Shown here one piece after another: positions 31,992 through 43,936 of a stretch of DNA of 64,000 nucleotides. The DNA comes from Pseudomonas sp. M30-35 (GTDB lineage: Bacteria; Pseudomonadota; Gammaproteobacteria; Pseudomonadales; Pseudomonadaceae), in assembly GCF_002163625.1 (NCBI RefSeq), contig NZ_CP020892.1, positions 2,294,001 to 2,358,000 of the forward strand, written 5' to 3'. The stretch's first letter is position 1. Each line of letters opens with the position of its first letter. Both the position numbers and the translations under genes were made by a program. The notes under the pieces were generated by a model. That model was not told the DNA's origin. It did no database searches and worked only from the letters and a program-made list of their open reading frames with translations.

Positions 31992-33179
31992 ATGAGTACA
32001 CAGTCGGCATTAAAACCCTCGATAACGATGCGACATCGGGAGCAAGCACTACCGAGTTCAAGCCTTATCATCGTGGTTGTCCTGCTGCTGTTAGGCAGCT
32101 TCTTGGCCTGGGCTTGGTATTTCAAGTTGGAGGAAGTCACTACCGGCATTGGCAAGATTGTTCCCTCTGCGCATGAGCAGACTATTCAATCGCTTGAGGG
32201 CGGGATTCTGAAAAAACTCTATGTGAGAACGGGGGACACCGTAGAGCAAGGCCAGACGTTGGCCCAACTGGATATCATCCAATCAGAATCGGCGGTACAG
32301 GAAAGTCGTGCGCAGTATATTGCAGCGCTGGCGACTACCTCGCGCCTGCGGGCGGAAGTAGACGGTATGCCGTTAACCTTTCCAGCAGAGCTTGATGATA
32401 AACCGCAACTGACAACGTCTGAGCGCCAACTTTATAGATTGCGTCGCAATAGTCTGGAAACCACCCTCACTGGACTTGATCGTGAGCTTGAGTTGGTGAG
32501 GGGTGAATTGCGCATGACCGAGCCTTATGTGGCTAGAGGGGCTGCCAGTGCTGTGGATGTGTTGCGTTTGCGCCGGCAAATCAGCGAACTGCAAAACAAG
32601 TTAACGGACACCCGCAGCCAATATTTAGTAAAGGCACGGGAGGAGTTGGCCAGAGCCAGTGCTGATGTTGCGTCACTGCGCTCGGTCATTCGCGGTCGGC
32701 AGGATGCTTTGAGTCGCTCGACCCTTACTGCACCCGTGCGTGGCATCGTCAAGGACGTAGAAGTTACCACCACCGGCGGCGTCATTCCTCCCAATGGTAA
32801 GTTGATGACTATCGTGCCCTTGGACGACAGCATTCTGGTTGAGGCGCGAATATCGCCTCGTGATATTGCCTTCATTCACCCTAAACAGAAGGCGCTAGTC
32901 AAAATTACGGCCTACGACTATTCCATCTATGGTGCGCTGAAGGGGGAGGTGACCGTCATCTCGCCCGATACAATTCAGGATGAGGTTAAGCGCGACGAGT
33001 TCTATTACCGTGTCTATATCAAGACTGACTCTGCAACGCTGGAAAATAAAGCCCATCAGAAATTCCCGATCTTCCCGGGAATGATTGCAACCGTGGACAT
33101 TGCCACTGGCGAAAAGACTGTTCTCAGCTACTTGATCAAACCCTTCAATAAAACCAGGGAAGCGCTACGCGAGCGTTGA
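31992..33179 (+). CDS. HlyD-family type I secretion adaptor (LapC-like)
   Basis: This is the periplasmic adaptor bridging the ABC exporter and the TolC-like channel. It has 395 residues. One TM helix lies at about residues 25-43 (SLIIVVVLLLLGSFLAWAW), followed by a lipoyl-like half (SLEGGILKKLYVRTGDTVEQGQ), a long coiled-coil hairpin (about 110-250), the returning lipoyl half (LTAPVRGIVKDVEV) and a beta-barrel domain. The ATG at 31992 is preceded by a GGCGGGG stretch. It is 22 bp after the ABC gene and ends the cluster. Confidence 0.92.
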   Translation: MSTQSALKPSITMRHREQALPSSSLIIVVVLLLLGSFLAWAWYFKLEEVTTGIGKIVPSAHEQTIQSLEGGILKKLYVRTGDTVEQGQTLAQLDIIQSESAVQESRAQYIAALATTSRLRAEVDGMPLTFPAELDDKPQLTTSERQLYRLRRNSLETTLTGLDRELELVRGELRMTEPYVARGAASAVDVLRLRRQISELQNKLTDTRSQYLVKAREELARASADVASLRSVIRGRQDALSRSTLTAPVRGIVKDVEVTTTGGVIPPNGKLMTIVPLDDSILVEARISPRDIAFIHPKQKALVKITAYDYSIYGALKGEVTVISPDTIQDEVKRDEFYYRVYIKTDSATLENKAHQKFPIFPGMIATVDIATGEKTVLSYLIKPFNKTREALRER

Positions 33180-33420
33180 TCTTTGCCGTGTTGGCAGAGC
33201 CGCTGCTGAAGATTAGTTTACGCGGATGCTCGGCTGACCCGGAGCCGCGCCCAGAGGGTTTGCAGGTTTCAGTTACAAGTTCACGTCCATGCATCCATGC
33301 CCGCGAGTGCACCAAAACCTGTAAGGTGGGTCCGAGAATTAACGAGGCGTAATGATCGCCCAGATTTACTACGCTACGCTGAAAGGCAAGCAAACGGTTC
33401 ATTCACAAAAGGAGTTCAGC
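33180..33420 (+). promoter_or_regulatory. icd upstream region
   Basis: These 240 bp between the HlyD gene and icd contain no gene. A strong AAAGGAG ribosome binding site precedes the icd ATG at 33421. The region presumably holds the original icd promoter. No promoter elements could be assigned, and no obvious terminator follows the HlyD gene. Confidence 0.4.
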
Positions 33421-34677
33421 ATGGGTTACCAAAAGATCCAGATACCGGCAGTCGGTGACAAAATTACCGTTAATGCAGATATGTCGCTTAACGTCCCGAA
33501 TAATCCAGTTATTCCTTACATTGAAGGGGATGGTATCGGTGTCGATATCAGCCCAGTGATGATCAAAGTGGTCGATGCTGCAGTGGCAAAGGCTTACGAC
33601 GGCAAGCGCAAGATTTCCTGGATGGAAGTTTTTGCAGGAGAGAAGGCCACCCAGGTCTACGATCAAGACACCTGGTTGCCGAAGGAAACCCTGGAGGCCG
33701 TACGTGACTATGTTGTCTCGATCAAAGGCCCGTTGACGACACCGGTAGGCGGCGGAATTCGCTCGCTAAACGTGGCGCTGCGCCAGGAACTCGATCTGTA
33801 TGTCTGTCAGCGTCCAGTGCGCTGGTTCACCGGTGTGCCTAGCCCAGTGAAGAAGCCAGGCGACGTAGATATGGTGATCTTCCGCGAGAACTCCGAGGAT
33901 ATCTACGCTGGGGTTGAGTGGAAGGCTGGCTCACCTGAAGCGGAAAAGGTCATCAAGTTCCTGACTGAAGAAATGGGTGTGAAAAAGATCCGCTTTACCG
34001 AAAATTGCGGTATCGGCGTCAAACCCGTCTCGCAGGAAGGCACCAAGCGCTTGGTGCGTAAGGCTCTGCAGTATGCGGTGGATAACGATCGTCGTTCGGT
34101 GACCATCGTGCACAAGGGCAACATCATGAAATTCACCGAAGGTGCATTCAAGGAGTGGGGCTACGAAGTTGCCCGCGATGAATTTGGCGCTGAATTGCTT
34201 GATGGCGGCCCATGGATGCAATTCAAAAATGCGAAGTCCGGCAAGAATATCGTGGTCAAAGATGTGATTGCTGATGCGATGTTGCAACAGATTTTACTGC
34301 GTCCCGCCGAGTACGACGTCATCGCGACACTTAACCTCAATGGTGACTACCTGTCAGACGCCTTGGCGGCAGAAGTGGGTGGGATTGGTATCGCGCCGGG
34401 CGCTAACCTTTCCGACACCATCGCGATGTTCGAGGCAACGCACGGTACTGCGCCGAAGTACGCCGGTCAGGACAAGGTTAACCCGGGCTCACTGATTCTC
34501 TCTGCTGAAATGATGCTGCGGCATATGGGTTGGGTCGAAGCAGCTGATTTGTTAATCAAAGGGACTGAAGGCGCAATTGATGCCAAGACGGTGACCTATG
34601 ATTTCGAGCGTTTGATGGAAGGTTCCAAGCTTATGTCTTGCTCTGAGTTTGGTGACCAAATGATTGCGCACATGTAG
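33421..34677 (+). CDS. icd: Isocitrate dehydrogenase, NADP-dependent, dimeric type
   Basis: This is the second, E. coli-type isocitrate dehydrogenase, with 418 residues. Its active-site phosphorylation loop [13 protein letters not shown] contains the serine that AceK phosphorylates in E. coli to divert isocitrate to Ace[14 protein letters not shown] and the NADP-binding [17 protein letters not shown] are also visible. The ATG at 33421 has AAAGGAG upstream. The open frame extends 69 bp further but without conservation. It is convergent with cspD. Confidence 0.97.
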   Translation: MGYQKIQIPAVGDKITVNADMSLNVPNNPVIPYIEGDGIGVDISPVMIKVVDAAVAKAYDGKRKISWMEVFAGEKATQVYDQDTWLPKETLEAVRDYVVSIKGPLTTPVGGGIRSLNVALRQELDLYVCQRPVRWFTGVPSPVKKPGDVDMVIFRENSEDIYAGVEWKAGSPEAEKVIKFLTEEMGVKKIRFTENCGIGVKPVSQEGTKRLVRKALQYAVDNDRRSVTIVHKGNIMKFTEGAFKEWGYEVARDEFGAELLDGGPWMQFKNAKSGKNIVVKDVIADAMLQQILLRPAEYDVIATLNLNGDYLSDALAAEVGGIGIAPGANLSDTIAMFEATHGTAPKYAGQDKVNPGSLILSAEMMLRHMGWVEAADLLIKGTEGAIDAKTVTYDFERLMEGSKLMSCSEFGDQMIAHM

Positions 34678-34692
34678 CTGTAATCAGCGAGC

Positions 34693-34726
34693 AAAAAAAA
34701 GCCGGTTACGTACCGGCTTTTTTCAT
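34693..34726. terminator. Bidirectional terminator between icd and cspD
   Basis: GCCGGT (34701-34706) and ACCGGC (34712-34717) are flanked by an A-run on the left and a T-run on the right, so it can terminate both convergent genes. It lies 15 bp after icd and about 20 bp after cspD. Confidence 0.85.
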
Positions 34727-34744
34727 GAACCCCTGCGCTTGCCG

Positions 34745-35008
34745 TTAGACTTCTACGGTAGTGTCGTGGGGTTGGTTGGTGGCTACTGGCGTCTCGGTAC
34801 TGGCCGTGACGTTATTGATGTTGACGGCATGGAGTCCTTTGGGGCCTTGAATAATATCGAAGCTCACAGGTTGACCGGCTTTCAGCGTTTTGTAGCCGTC
34901 CATCTGAATCGCCGAATAATGGGCAAACAGGTCTTCATCGCCGCCGTCAGCCACGATAAAACCATAACCCTTAGCATTGTTGAACCACTTGACCTTACCG
35001 CTTAGCAT
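34745..35008 (-). CDS. cspD: Cold shock-like protein CspD
   Basis: This is an 87-residue single cold-shock domain with both nucleic-acid-binding motifs, KGYGFI (RNP1) and DLFAHY (RNP2). CspD of enterobacteria is a stationary-phase inhibitor of replication. The position divergent from clpS-clpA is the conserved one for cspD. The C-terminal tail (about residues 70-87) is unstructured and acidic. The start is the ATG at 35008 (MLSGKVKWF). Confidence 0.93.
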   Translation of the reverse strand: MLSGKVKWFNNAKGYGFIVADGGDEDLFAHYSAIQMDGYKTLKAGQPVSFDIIQGPKGLHAVNINNVTASTETPVATNQPHDTTVEV

Positions 35009-35251
35009 GCTGATATCCCTCTGCAAAGGACCCCGTCTCTGGGGTATCATCCACTTTGATCACGCGCCGCCCGCTTATTCGTTCCACTCGTTTGAGGGGT
35101 ATAGCGCGAAACCCCTTACACCCAGTCCGGGTATTTATTGTTTGTAACACTGATTTACCGTTAGTCAAGGTAAGGCAGTGCAGAAATAGTGACGTTCCCC
35201 ATACTTTGGACTGGGGGTTATCCATTCGCCCTACAACGAACTTTTACAACC

Positions 35252-35614
35252 ATGCATGCAAGTAGCCAGATTCGACTAACATTCAATCAGGATCAACCTG
35301 CACCACATGAGGACGATTCCGCAGGCATAGCCGTGCAGGAATCAAAGCCCGCTCTGCAGGCTCCACCAATGTACAAAGTTATCTTGTTTAATGATGACTA
35401 CACGCCAATGGATTTCGTGGTAGAGGTACTGGAGACTTTTTTCAGCCTGAATCGCGAGCTGGCAACCAAAATTATGCTGACCGTCCATACAGAGGGACGG
35501 GCCGTATGCGGAGTGTTTACCCGCGATGTTGCCGAAACCAAGGCAATGCTGGTAAATCAGTACGCAAAAGAAAGCCAGCATCCACTACTCTGTGAGATCG
35601 AGAAGGACGGTTAG
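35252..35614 (+). CDS. clpS: ATP-dependent Clp protease adaptor ClpS
   Basis: This adaptor delivers N-degron substrates (N-terminal Leu, Phe, Tyr, Trp) to ClpAP. It has 120 residues. The flexible N-terminal 40 residues engage ClpA. The core has the binding-pocket motif [12 protein letters not shown] (Asn and Asp ligands of the substrate amino group) and the His of [11 protein letters not shown]. The ATG at 35252 ([11 protein letters not shown]) matches the Pseudomonas family start. It lies 29 bp upstream of clpA. Confidence 0.96.
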   Translation: MHASSQIRLTFNQDQPAPHEDDSAGIAVQESKPALQAPPMYKVILFNDDYTPMDFVVEVLETFFSLNRELATKIMLTVHTEGRAVCGVFTRDVAETKAMLVNQYAKESQHPLLCEIEKDG

Positions 35615-35643
35615 TACCGTTCGCTTGGGCATGAGGTGAAGCT

Positions 35644-37914
35644 ATGTTAAATCGAGAGCTCGAAGTTACCCTCAACTTGGCATTCAAGGAGGCTCGCACA
35701 AAGCGTCATGAGTTCATGACAGTAGAGCACTTGCTACTGGCCCTGCTAGACAACGAGGCGGCGTCCAGCGTGCTGCGTGCTTGTGGCGCAAACCTGGACA
35801 AACTTCGGCATGATTTACTGGAGTTTATTGACTCCACCACGCCACTGATCCCGGTGCACGACGAAGAGCGTGAAACCCAGCCAACGTTGGGTTTTCAGCG
35901 TGTCTTGCAGCGTGCGGTTTTCCACGTCCAAAGTTCAGGCAAGCGCGAGGTCACCGGCGCCAACGTGCTCGTGGCGATTTTCAGCGAGCAAGAAAGCCAG
36001 GCTGTATTTCTGCTCAAGCAGCAAAGCGTTGCGCGCATTGATGTCGTCAACTTCATTGCACACGGCATTTCCAAAGTGCCAGGCCATGGCGGGCAGCCGG
36101 ATGGCGAGCAAGAGATGGGCGATGAAGAGGGTGGTGAGTCTTCGATTTCTGGTAATCCGCTGGATTCTTTCGCCAGCAATCTCAATGAGCTAGCGCGTCA
36201 GGGCCGTATCGATCCGTTGGTCGGTCGTGAAACTGAAGTGGAGCGCGTTGCGCAGATTCTCGCGCGGCGCCGGAAAAACAACCCGCTATTGGTGGGTGAA
36301 GCGGGTGTCGGTAAAACTGCAATCGCAGAAGGGCTGGCTAAGCGCATTGTCGATAACCAGGTCCCTGACTTACTGGCTGACAGCATTGTCTACTCCTTGG
36401 ATCTCGGCGCACTGTTGGCCGGCACGAAATACCGTGGCGACTTCGAGAAGCGTCTGAAAGCCTTGCTCAACGAGCTGCGTAAGCGTCCACACGCGATTCT
36501 GTTCATTGATGAGATCCACACCATCATTGGTGCTGGTGCAGCCTCTGGCGGCGTCATGGACGCTTCCAACCTGCTCAAGCCAATGCTTTCGTCGGGCGAG
36601 ATCCGTTGCATTGGCTCAACCACCTTCCAAGAGTTCCGTGGCATCTTTGAGAAGGACCGGGCGTTGGCCAGGCGCTTCCAGAAAGTTGATGTGGTCGAGC
36701 CATCGGTAGACGACACCATCAGCATCTTGCGTGGCCTGCGTGCGCGTTTCGAGCAACATCACAACATTGAGTACAGTGACGAAGCGCTGCGTGCGGCGGC
36801 TGAGCTGGCTTCTCGTTATATCAATGACCGGCACATGCCGGATAAAGCTATTGATGTGATTGATGAAGCGGGTGCATATCAGCGCTTGCAGCCAATTGAT
36901 AAGCGGGTGAAGCGTATCGATGTGGCTGAAGTTGAGGATATCGTCGCTAAAATTGCGCGGATTCCGCCTAAGCACGTCAGTAGCTCTGACAAGGAACTGC
37001 TGCGTAACCTTGAGCGCGACCTGAAACTGACGGTGTTCGGCCAGGAAGCGGCTATCGACTCATTGTCTACGGCGATCAAGCTTTCACGTGCAGGGCTCAA
37101 GGCCCCCGACAAGCCAGTTGGCTCTTTCCTGTTTGCAGGTCCGACAGGCGTTGGTAAGACTGAGGCTGCACGTCAGCTATCGAAGTCGTTGGGTATCGAG
37201 CTAATTCGCTTCGATATGTCCGAATACATGGAGCGTCATACCGTTTCGCGTTTGATCGGTGCGCCGCCGGGTTATGTCGGTTTTGATCAGGGTGGCTTGC
37301 TGACTGAAGCCATCACTAAAACACCACACTGTGTGTTGCTGCTCGATGAGATCGAGAAAGCGCATCCTGAAGTGTTTAACTTGCTGTTGCAGGTGATGGA
37401 TCACGGCACATTGACCGATAACAACGGTCGCAAAGCCGATTTCCGTAACGTCATCTTGATCATGACGACCAACGCCGGTGCTGAAACGGCAGCGCGAGCA
37501 TCGATTGGCTTTACCCATCAGGATCACTCCAGTGATGCGATGGAAGTCATCAAGAAGAGCTTCACTCCGGAGTTCCGTAACCGTCTGGACACAATCATTC
37601 AGTTCGGCCGTCTGAACACTGAAGTGATCAAGAGTATCGTCGACAAGTTCCTTACCGAACTGCAAGCACAGCTTGAGGACAAGCGCGTTATGCTTGAGGT
37701 CAGCGAGGCTGCACGGACATGGCTGGCTGTTACGGGCTATGACGCTACGATGGGTGCTCGGCCGATGGCGCGCCTGATTCAAGACAAAATCAAGCGTCCG
37801 CTTGCAGAAGAGATTCTGTTCGGCGAACTGTCAGAGCATGGTGGTGTGGTGCATGTTGACATTGAAGATGGCGAGTTGACCTTCGAGTTTGAAACAGCGG
37901 CCGAGATGGCTTAG
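35644..37914 (+). CDS. clpA: ATP-dependent Clp protease ATP-binding subunit ClpA
   Basis: This is the AAA+ unfoldase of ClpAP, with 756 residues. The N-terminal double Clp-N domain covers about 1-145. AAA1 has Walker [10 protein letters not shown] and Walker [13 protein letters not shown]2 has GPTGVGKTE and [10 protein letters not shown]. The C-terminal small domain carries an IGF-like loop for ClpP binding (ASIGF). It forms an operon with clpS. Confidence 0.97.
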   Translation: MLNRELEVTLNLAFKEARTKRHEFMTVEHLLLALLDNEAASSVLRACGANLDKLRHDLLEFIDSTTPLIPVHDEERETQPTLGFQRVLQRAVFHVQSSGKREVTGANVLVAIFSEQESQAVFLLKQQSVARIDVVNFIAHGISKVPGHGGQPDGEQEMGDEEGGESSISGNPLDSFASNLNELARQGRIDPLVGRETEVERVAQILARRRKNNPLLVGEAGVGKTAIAEGLAKRIVDNQVPDLLADSIVYSLDLGALLAGTKYRGDFEKRLKALLNELRKRPHAILFIDEIHTIIGAGAASGGVMDASNLLKPMLSSGEIRCIGSTTFQEFRGIFEKDRALARRFQKVDVVEPSVDDTISILRGLRARFEQHHNIEYSDEALRAAAELASRYINDRHMPDKAIDVIDEAGAYQRLQPIDKRVKRIDVAEVEDIVAKIARIPPKHVSSSDKELLRNLERDLKLTVFGQEAAIDSLSTAIKLSRAGLKAPDKPVGSFLFAGPTGVGKTEAARQLSKSLGIELIRFDMSEYMERHTVSRLIGAPPGYVGFDQGGLLTEAITKTPHCVLLLDEIEKAHPEVFNLLLQVMDHGTLTDNNGRKADFRNVILIMTTNAGAETAARASIGFTHQDHSSDAMEVIKKSFTPEFRNRLDTIIQFGRLNTEVIKSIVDKFLTELQAQLEDKRVMLEVSEAARTWLAVTGYDATMGARPMARLIQDKIKRPLAEEILFGELSEHGGVVHVDIEDGELTFEFETAAEMA

Positions 37915-37995
37915 CCGTTATAACCTGAGCGGATGCACCTTGGTGTATTCGCTCAGGCCACGCTTCGATGGTTGAAGATAAAATCGCGACAACAA

Positions 37996-38026
37996 AAATG
38001 CCCGGCTGATAACCGGGCATTTTTTT
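37996..38026 (+). terminator. Terminator of clpSA
   Basis: AAATGCCCGG (37996-38005) and CCGGGCATTT (38013-38022) form a stem with a 7-base loop, followed by more T residues. It lies about 80 bp after the clpA stop. Confidence 0.85.
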
Positions 38027-38165
38027 GTACCTGCTGTAAGCCAATAGGTTTTAACCGCGTTAAGTCGCAAGTCTCAATGTTAAAGCCGAGTAGGGGGTAT
38101 TTACCGAGGTAAATAGTTCGTCTGAGTCGGGTTTAACCAGATTTGCGGGCAGCGGTTATAGGCTG

Positions 38166-38384
38166 TTAGCGGGCGCGGTAGGTGATGCGACCTTTGCTAA
38201 GATCGTAAGGTGTTAGCTCAACGCGCACCTTATCGCCGGTCAAAATACGAATGTAGTTTTTGCGCATCTTTCCGGAGATGTGCGCAGTTACGACGTGCCC
38301 ATTTTCCAACTCCACACGAAACATGGTGTTGGGCAGGGTGTCGACGACAGTGCCTTCCATTTCGAAGCTGTCTTCTTTCGACAT
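38166..38384 (-). CDS. infA: Translation initiation factor IF-1
   Basis: This is a 72-residue OB-fold (S1-like) protein, [11 protein letters not shown] to ITYRAR, the universal IF-1 length. It occupies the ribosomal A site during initiation. The ATG at 38384 was chosen. The longer frame upstream is not conserved. The location near clpA and aat matches the gammaproteobacterial order. Confidence 0.97.
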
Positions 38385-38707
38385 GCAGTAAAGCCCTCGG
38401 TATCCAATGAATGGCCCGGTGCAACTGGCGCCAGGCAAAAGCGGCGTGCATTGTGCCCGAAAACAGGTGCTTACGCCAAGTGATCCGCTGAAATAAGCTG
38501 GTGAGTGGCAGGAATTAAAGGCAAAAATACGCGAAAAGGAGGTTTAAGCTTGAGCAAGCGCAGGTGATTGCTATCACTCACCTGCGTGCTTGGTCAGGCT
38601 AGAAGGCGGTGAGGGTATGTTTATCTGCCAGCGCAAGTGAGTGTATCGCCAGCGATCTACTAACGGTTTTGTTGGGTGTCGTACTTTGTTCAGCGTTAGT
38701 CCGGGCG
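38385..38707. promoter_or_regulatory. infA upstream / bpt downstream region
   Basis: This is a 323-bp stretch without a gene. It contains a 9-bp perfect inverted repeat CGCAGGTGA (38559-38567) / TCACCTGCG (38578-38586) with a 10-base loop but no T-run, so it is either a weak bpt terminator or an operator-like site. The infA promoter must be here. No tRNA gene is present, unlike the E. coli aat-serW-infA order. Confidence 0.45.
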
Positions 38708-39415
38708 TTATACAAGGCTCAGCCAGCGCTGGTTGATAAACAGCTCAATCGGTCGATATTGGGTTTTGTAATTCATTTTTCTGCAGTTTTTTATCCAGTA
38801 ACCCAAATACACCGCATGCAGGCCAAGCCTGACTGTCTCGGTTAGCTGCCAGAGAATCGCGAAGCGGCCGAGGCTGCGGCGCTCTTCGCTGGGTTCGTAA
38901 AAGGTGTAGACCGCAGATAAGCCATTGGGCAATACGTCAGTAACCGCGAGCGCAACCAGTCGACCGTTAAGGCGAAACTCGAAAAACCGACAAAAGGCCA
39001 GATCGCGCACCAGAAATGTCGAAAACTGCTCGCGGCTTGGCGGGTACATGTCGCCGTCGGCATGACGCTGCTCGATGTAGCGCGAATACAGCGCGTAATA
39101 CTCTTCGGTGAAGGTTGGGCGTACGCCGCTTACTTGGATGTCGCTGTTGCGCTTGATGATTCGTCGCTGCTGGCGATTAGGCGCAAAGCTTGCTGCTGGA
39201 ATGCGCGCAGGTACGCACGCCGTACAACCTTGGCAGTGTGGACGGTAAAGGTGGTCGCCGCTGCGCCGAAAGCCCATTTCCGATAATTCTGCATAAACCT
39301 GGCCGTCCATTGGCTGGCTAGGGTCGAGGAACAGTGTTGTCGCTTGTTCATCGGGCAGATAACTGCATGGGTGGGGCTGGGTCGCATAAAACTTCAGACG
39401 GGCCAGCTCGGTCAT
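38708..39415 (-). CDS. bpt: Aspartate/glutamate leucyltransferase (Bpt/Ate family)
   Basis: It transfers Leu (Bpt) from aminoacyl-tRNA to proteins with N-terminal Asp or Glu, creating substrates for ClpS/ClpAP. It has 235 residues. The N-terminal Cys-rich ATE domain shows [12 protein letters not shown] and [13 protein letters not shown]. The C-terminal domain has [14 protein letters not shown] and the KNCRKMNYK segment. It is often annotated arginyl-tRNA-protein transferase (ate). The bacterial length and context favour Bpt. It follows aat by 54 bp. Confidence 0.93.
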   Translation of the reverse strand: MTELARLKFYATQPHPCSYLPDEQATTLFLDPSQPMDGQVYAELSEMGFRRSGDHLYRPHCQGCTACVPARIPAASFAPNRQQRRIIKRNSDIQVSGVRPTFTEEYYALYSRYIEQRHADGDMYPPSREQFSTFLVRDLAFCRFFEFRLNGRLVALAVTDVLPNGLSAVYTFYEPSEERRSLGRFAILWQLTETVRLGLHAVYLGYWIKNCRKMNYKTQYRPIELFINQRWLSLV

Positions 39416-39469
39416 ATTTGACTCTCGTGGAATGCCTTTAATCAGTGTAAGCCAGACAGGCTGACTCGA

Positions 39470-40159
39470 CTAGCCGATACAAGCTTGCCAATCGATCGTG
39501 CAGGGCTGATCAAGGTGTTGGTTCAAGGTGCTGGCAAACTGTTCGCGGCTGATTGCTCTGGCGCCAAAGCTGTGCAAGTGCTGGGTTGGCATCTGGCAGT
39601 CAATCATTACAAAGCCGGCGGCTTTGAGGTGCTCGACCAACATCACGAAACCAACTTTGGACGCATTGTCGGCACGGCTAAACATCGACTCACCAAAAAA
39701 GAGCTGGCCCATTGCCAAGCCATACAAGCCGCCAACCAATTGTTGCCCCTGCCAGACCTCGACCGAGTGGGCCAGGCCGCGTGCGTGCAGTTCAAGGTAG
39801 GCGTCGCGCATGGCGCTGGTGATCCAGGTGTCATCGGCGTAAGCGCGTGGCTCAGAGCAAGCGGTAATGACTGCGGCGAAGTCTTGGTCGAAAGTGACCC
39901 GGTAGCGGTTTTGGCGCAACACTTTGCCCAAACTACGTGAAACATGCAGTTCATCAGGGAAAAGAACCGTGCGTGGGTCCGGCGACCACCAAAGAATCGG
40001 CTGGCCATCACTGAACCAAGGGAAGCAACCGTGTCGGTAAGCTTTGATCAGGCGCTCGGCGCTCAAATCACCACCCGCTGCGAGTAACCCATTGGGTTCT
40101 TGCAGGGCTTTATCGAGCGCAGGAAACTGCAGAGAATCGCGTTGTAACCAAGTCAGCAT
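39470..40159 (-). CDS. aat: Leucyl/phenylalanyl-tRNA-protein transferase
   Basis: It attaches Leu or Phe to proteins with N-terminal Lys or Arg, making ClpS substrates. It has 229 residues. The family signature is visible as [20 protein letters not shown] and FFGESMFSR, ending with [15 protein letters not shown]. It is co-directional with bpt. Confidence 0.96.
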   Translation of the reverse strand: MLTWLQRDSLQFPALDKALQEPNGLLAAGGDLSAERLIKAYRHGCFPWFSDGQPILWWSPDPRTVLFPDELHVSRSLGKVLRQNRYRVTFDQDFAAVITACSEPRAYADDTWITSAMRDAYLELHARGLAHSVEVWQGQQLVGGLYGLAMGQLFFGESMFSRADNASKVGFVMLVEHLKAAGFVMIDCQMPTQHLHSFGARAISREQFASTLNQHLDQPCTIDWQACIG

Positions 40160-40251
40160 CGCATTGGCCTAGAAGAGGGTAGGGCGGTGCATATGCAACC
40201 GCCCAATACAGCTGTAAAGCATACTGTCACAGCTGTTCAGCTAGCGGCGCA

Positions 40252-41211
<960 letters not shown>

Positions 41212-41450
41212 TCATAAGCCTTTGTCACCAAAGAGAATGCATGCTCAAATTGAACTGCGCGGAAATAACTTGGCGGCTATGCTACACCGAAGCAGGCTTT
41301 AGCGGGTATCGAGGACTAACGTCTGCGACAAAACCACGCGCAAACCTGCATGGAGCATGGCGTAGCGCCGGTAAACCCGTACAATAGGTAGATAAGCCAT
41401 AACACGCCATTGGCCGGATTACAGGCTAATAGCACAGGAACAGATGCGTT

Positions 41451-43850
41451 TTGAAGAAAACTAGCCCTACAGCCCAAATGCCCATGTGGCGCCAGCAACT
41501 GCCGTATCGACTCAAGGAAGGGGCGCTTATTGCCCTCGGAGCACTGTGCCTGTACGTCTGGATGGCCTTGCTCACCTACGACCCGAACGACCCAGGCTGG
41601 ACCCACACCAGTAATGTCTCGCAGGTACAAAATGCTGCGGGTCGCGCTGGCGCATGGTCGGCCGATATCTTGTTTATGGCACTTGGCTATTTCGCTTACC
41701 TTTTCCCGCTGTTGCTTGGGGTTAAAGCCTTGCAGGTATTCCGTGCGCGGCATGAGCCTTGGCAGTGGAGCGGCTGGTTGTTTTCTTGGCGCCTGATTGG
41801 CTTGGTGTTTTTGGTGCTCTCTGGTGCGGCACTGGCCTATATTCATTTCCCTGTAGGCAACAGCATGCCTGCTTCATCCGGTGGTGCATTGGGTGAAAGC
41901 GTTGGTCAGTTGGCGGAGAACGCTTTAAACGTGCAGGGCAGCACGTTGCTGCTGATCGCTTTATTCCTCTTTGGTCTGACCATATTTACCGATTTGTCGT
42001 GGTTTAAGGTCATGGACCTGACCGGCAAAATCACCTTGGATTTGATTGAACTCATCCAAAGCCTGGCCAATCGCTGGTGGAGTGCGCGCGCTGAGCGTAA
42101 GCAGTTGCGTATCCAGTTGCGTGAGGTGGATGAGCGCGTGGCTGAAGTGGCTGCGCCTGTGGCCCGCGATCGTCGCGACCAGGTTAAAGCTAAAGAGCGC
42201 ATGATCGAGCGTGAGGACTCGCTGAACAAGCACATGAGCGCCCGTGAAGGACGCCCAGCACCGATCATCACTCCGCCTTCAGCGCCTGCTGTCCCTGAGC
42301 AGAGCAAGCGCGTACAGAAAGAAAAGCAGGCGCCTTTGTTTGTCGATAGCGCGATTGAAGGTACCTTGCCGCCGATCTCATTGCTCGACGCTGCGGAAAA
42401 GGTACAAAAGCAGTTTTCACCTGAGTCGCTGGAGGCGATGTCGCGACTGGTCGAAATCAAGCTCAAAGAGTTTGGCGTTGAAGTGATAGTCGAGTCGGTT
42501 CATCCAGGTCCGGTGATTACCCGCTTCGAAATCCAGCCCGCTGCTGGGGTCAAAGTCAGTCGTATCTCCAATCTGGCTAAAGACTTGGCCCGCTCGATGG
42601 CGGTGATCAGTGTTCGTGTGGTTGAAGTCATTCCTGGCAAGACCACCGTCGGTATCGAGATTCCGAACGAAGATCGCCAGATGGTGCGCTTCTCCGAGGT
42701 GTTGTCCTCCCCGGAATACGACGATGCCAAGTCGCCAGTGACGCTTGCATTGGGTCACGACATCGGTGGCAAGCCAGTCATCACCGATTTGGCGAAGATG
42801 CCGCACTTGCTGGTTGCCGGTACCACGGGCTCCGGTAAATCGGTCGGTGTAAACGCCATGATCCTGTCAATTCTGTTCAAGTCGACGCCTGAAGAGGCGC
42901 GCTTGATCATGATTGACCCGAAAATGCTTGAGCTGTCGATCTATGAGGGCATTCCGCACTTGCTCTGCCCGGTGGTAACCGACATGAAGGAGGCTGCCAA
43001 CTCGCTGCGCTGGAGCGTTGCGGAAATGGAGCGCCGCTACAAGCTGATGTCGAAGATGGGCGTGCGTAATCTCGCAGGCTTTAACCGCAAGGTTAAAGAT
43101 GCAATCGAGGCGGGCACACCGATCCCGGACCCACTGTATCGCCGCGAGAACATGCAAGACGAAGCGCCACTGCTGAAGCCACTGCCAACCATTGTGGTGG
43201 TGGTCGACGAATTTGCCGACATGATGATGATCGTCGGCAAGAAGGTTGAAGAGTTGATCGCCCGTATCGCTCAGAAAGCCCGAGCTGCAGGTATTCACTT
43301 GATTCTTGCGACGCAGCGTCCATCGGTTGATGTGATCACCGGTTTGATCAAGGCCAACATCCCAACGCGTATGGCGTTCCAAGTATCGAGCAAGATCGAC
43401 TCGCGGACCATTCTTGACCAGGGCGGCGCCGAGCAATTGCTGGGCCATGGTGACATGCTGTATCTGCCGCCGGGCACTGGCTTGCCGATTCGCGTACACG
43501 GTGCATTTGTGTCTGATGATGAAGTTCACCGCGTGGTTGAAGCCTGGAAGTTACGTGGCACGCCGGACTACATCGAAGAAATTCTGGCTGGCGTTGAAGA
43601 GTCTGGCAGTGGCTTTGAAGGCAGCAGCGAAGGCGGTGATGATAGCGAGGATGATCCGCTTTACGACGAGGCCGTACGCTTCGTGACCGAAAGCCGTCGG
43701 GCGTCAATCTCTGCGGTACAACGCAAGCTTAAGATTGGTTACAACCGTGCTGCTCGGATGATCGAATCAATGGAAAACGCCGGTGTCGTAACCTCAATGA
43801 GCACCAACGGTTCTCGTGAAGTTATAGCGCCAAGCCCTGTTCGCGACTGA
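41451..43850 (+). CDS. ftsK: DNA translocase FtsK
   Basis: This is a septal DNA pump that segregates chromosome termini and activates XerCD at dif. It has 799 residues. Four TM helices lie in the first 190 residues, then a short linker, then the RecA-like motor with Walker [13 protein letters not shown] and Walker [13 protein letters not shown]. The C-terminal gamma winged helix that reads KOPS ([23 protein letters not shown]) is present. The frame opens with TTG at 41451. The ATG at 41444 is out of frame, so TTG is the likely start. Confidence 0.95.
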   Translation: MKKTSPTAQMPMWRQQLPYRLKEGALIALGALCLYVWMALLTYDPNDPGWTHTSNVSQVQNAAGRAGAWSADILFMALGYFAYLFPLLLGVKALQVFRARHEPWQWSGWLFSWRLIGLVFLVLSGAALAYIHFPVGNSMPASSGGALGESVGQLAENALNVQGSTLLLIALFLFGLTIFTDLSWFKVMDLTGKITLDLIELIQSLANRWWSARAERKQLRIQLREVDERVAEVAAPVARDRRDQVKAKERMIEREDSLNKHMSAREGRPAPIITPPSAPAVPEQSKRVQKEKQAPLFVDSAIEGTLPPISLLDAAEKVQKQFSPESLEAMSRLVEIKLKEFGVEVIVESVHPGPVITRFEIQPAAGVKVSRISNLAKDLARSMAVISVRVVEVIPGKTTVGIEIPNEDRQMVRFSEVLSSPEYDDAKSPVTLALGHDIGGKPVITDLAKMPHLLVAGTTGSGKSVGVNAMILSILFKSTPEEARLIMIDPKMLELSIYEGIPHLLCPVVTDMKEAANSLRWSVAEMERRYKLMSKMGVRNLAGFNRKVKDAIEAGTPIPDPLYRRENMQDEAPLLKPLPTIVVVVDEFADMMMIVGKKVEELIARIAQKARAAGIHLILATQRPSVDVITGLIKANIPTRMAFQVSSKIDSRTILDQGGAEQLLGHGDMLYLPPGTGLPIRVHGAFVSDDEVHRVVEAWKLRGTPDYIEEILAGVEESGSGFEGSSEGGDDSEDDPLYDEAVRFVTESRRASISAVQRKLKIGYNRAARMIESMENAGVVTSMSTNGSREVIAPSPVRD

Positions 43851-43855
43851 TCTGA

Positions 43856-43902
43856 GGCGTCTCTGAGAAACTAGCCCACGCGCTAGATTTTTCAGAGACG
43901 CC
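43856..43902 (+). other. Long hairpin between ftsK and lolA
   Basis: GGCGTCTCTGA (43856-43866) pairs perfectly with TCAGAGACGCC (43892-43902). Nested inside, CTAGC (43871-43875) pairs with GCTAG (43882-43886), with AAA/TTT between the two stems, giving one nearly continuous helix. There is no T-run after it. It sits 34 bp before the lolA start and could be an attenuator or an mRNA-processing element. Confidence 0.6.
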
Positions 43903-43936
43903 GAAACTGTGGTTAAACCGAATTTTAAGGAGTCCC

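Noticed and set aside
42867..43529. 220-codon open frame opposite ftsK
   Set aside because: It is antisense to the conserved FtsK motor domain and rich in His/Gln/Arg, a typical shadow-frame composition.
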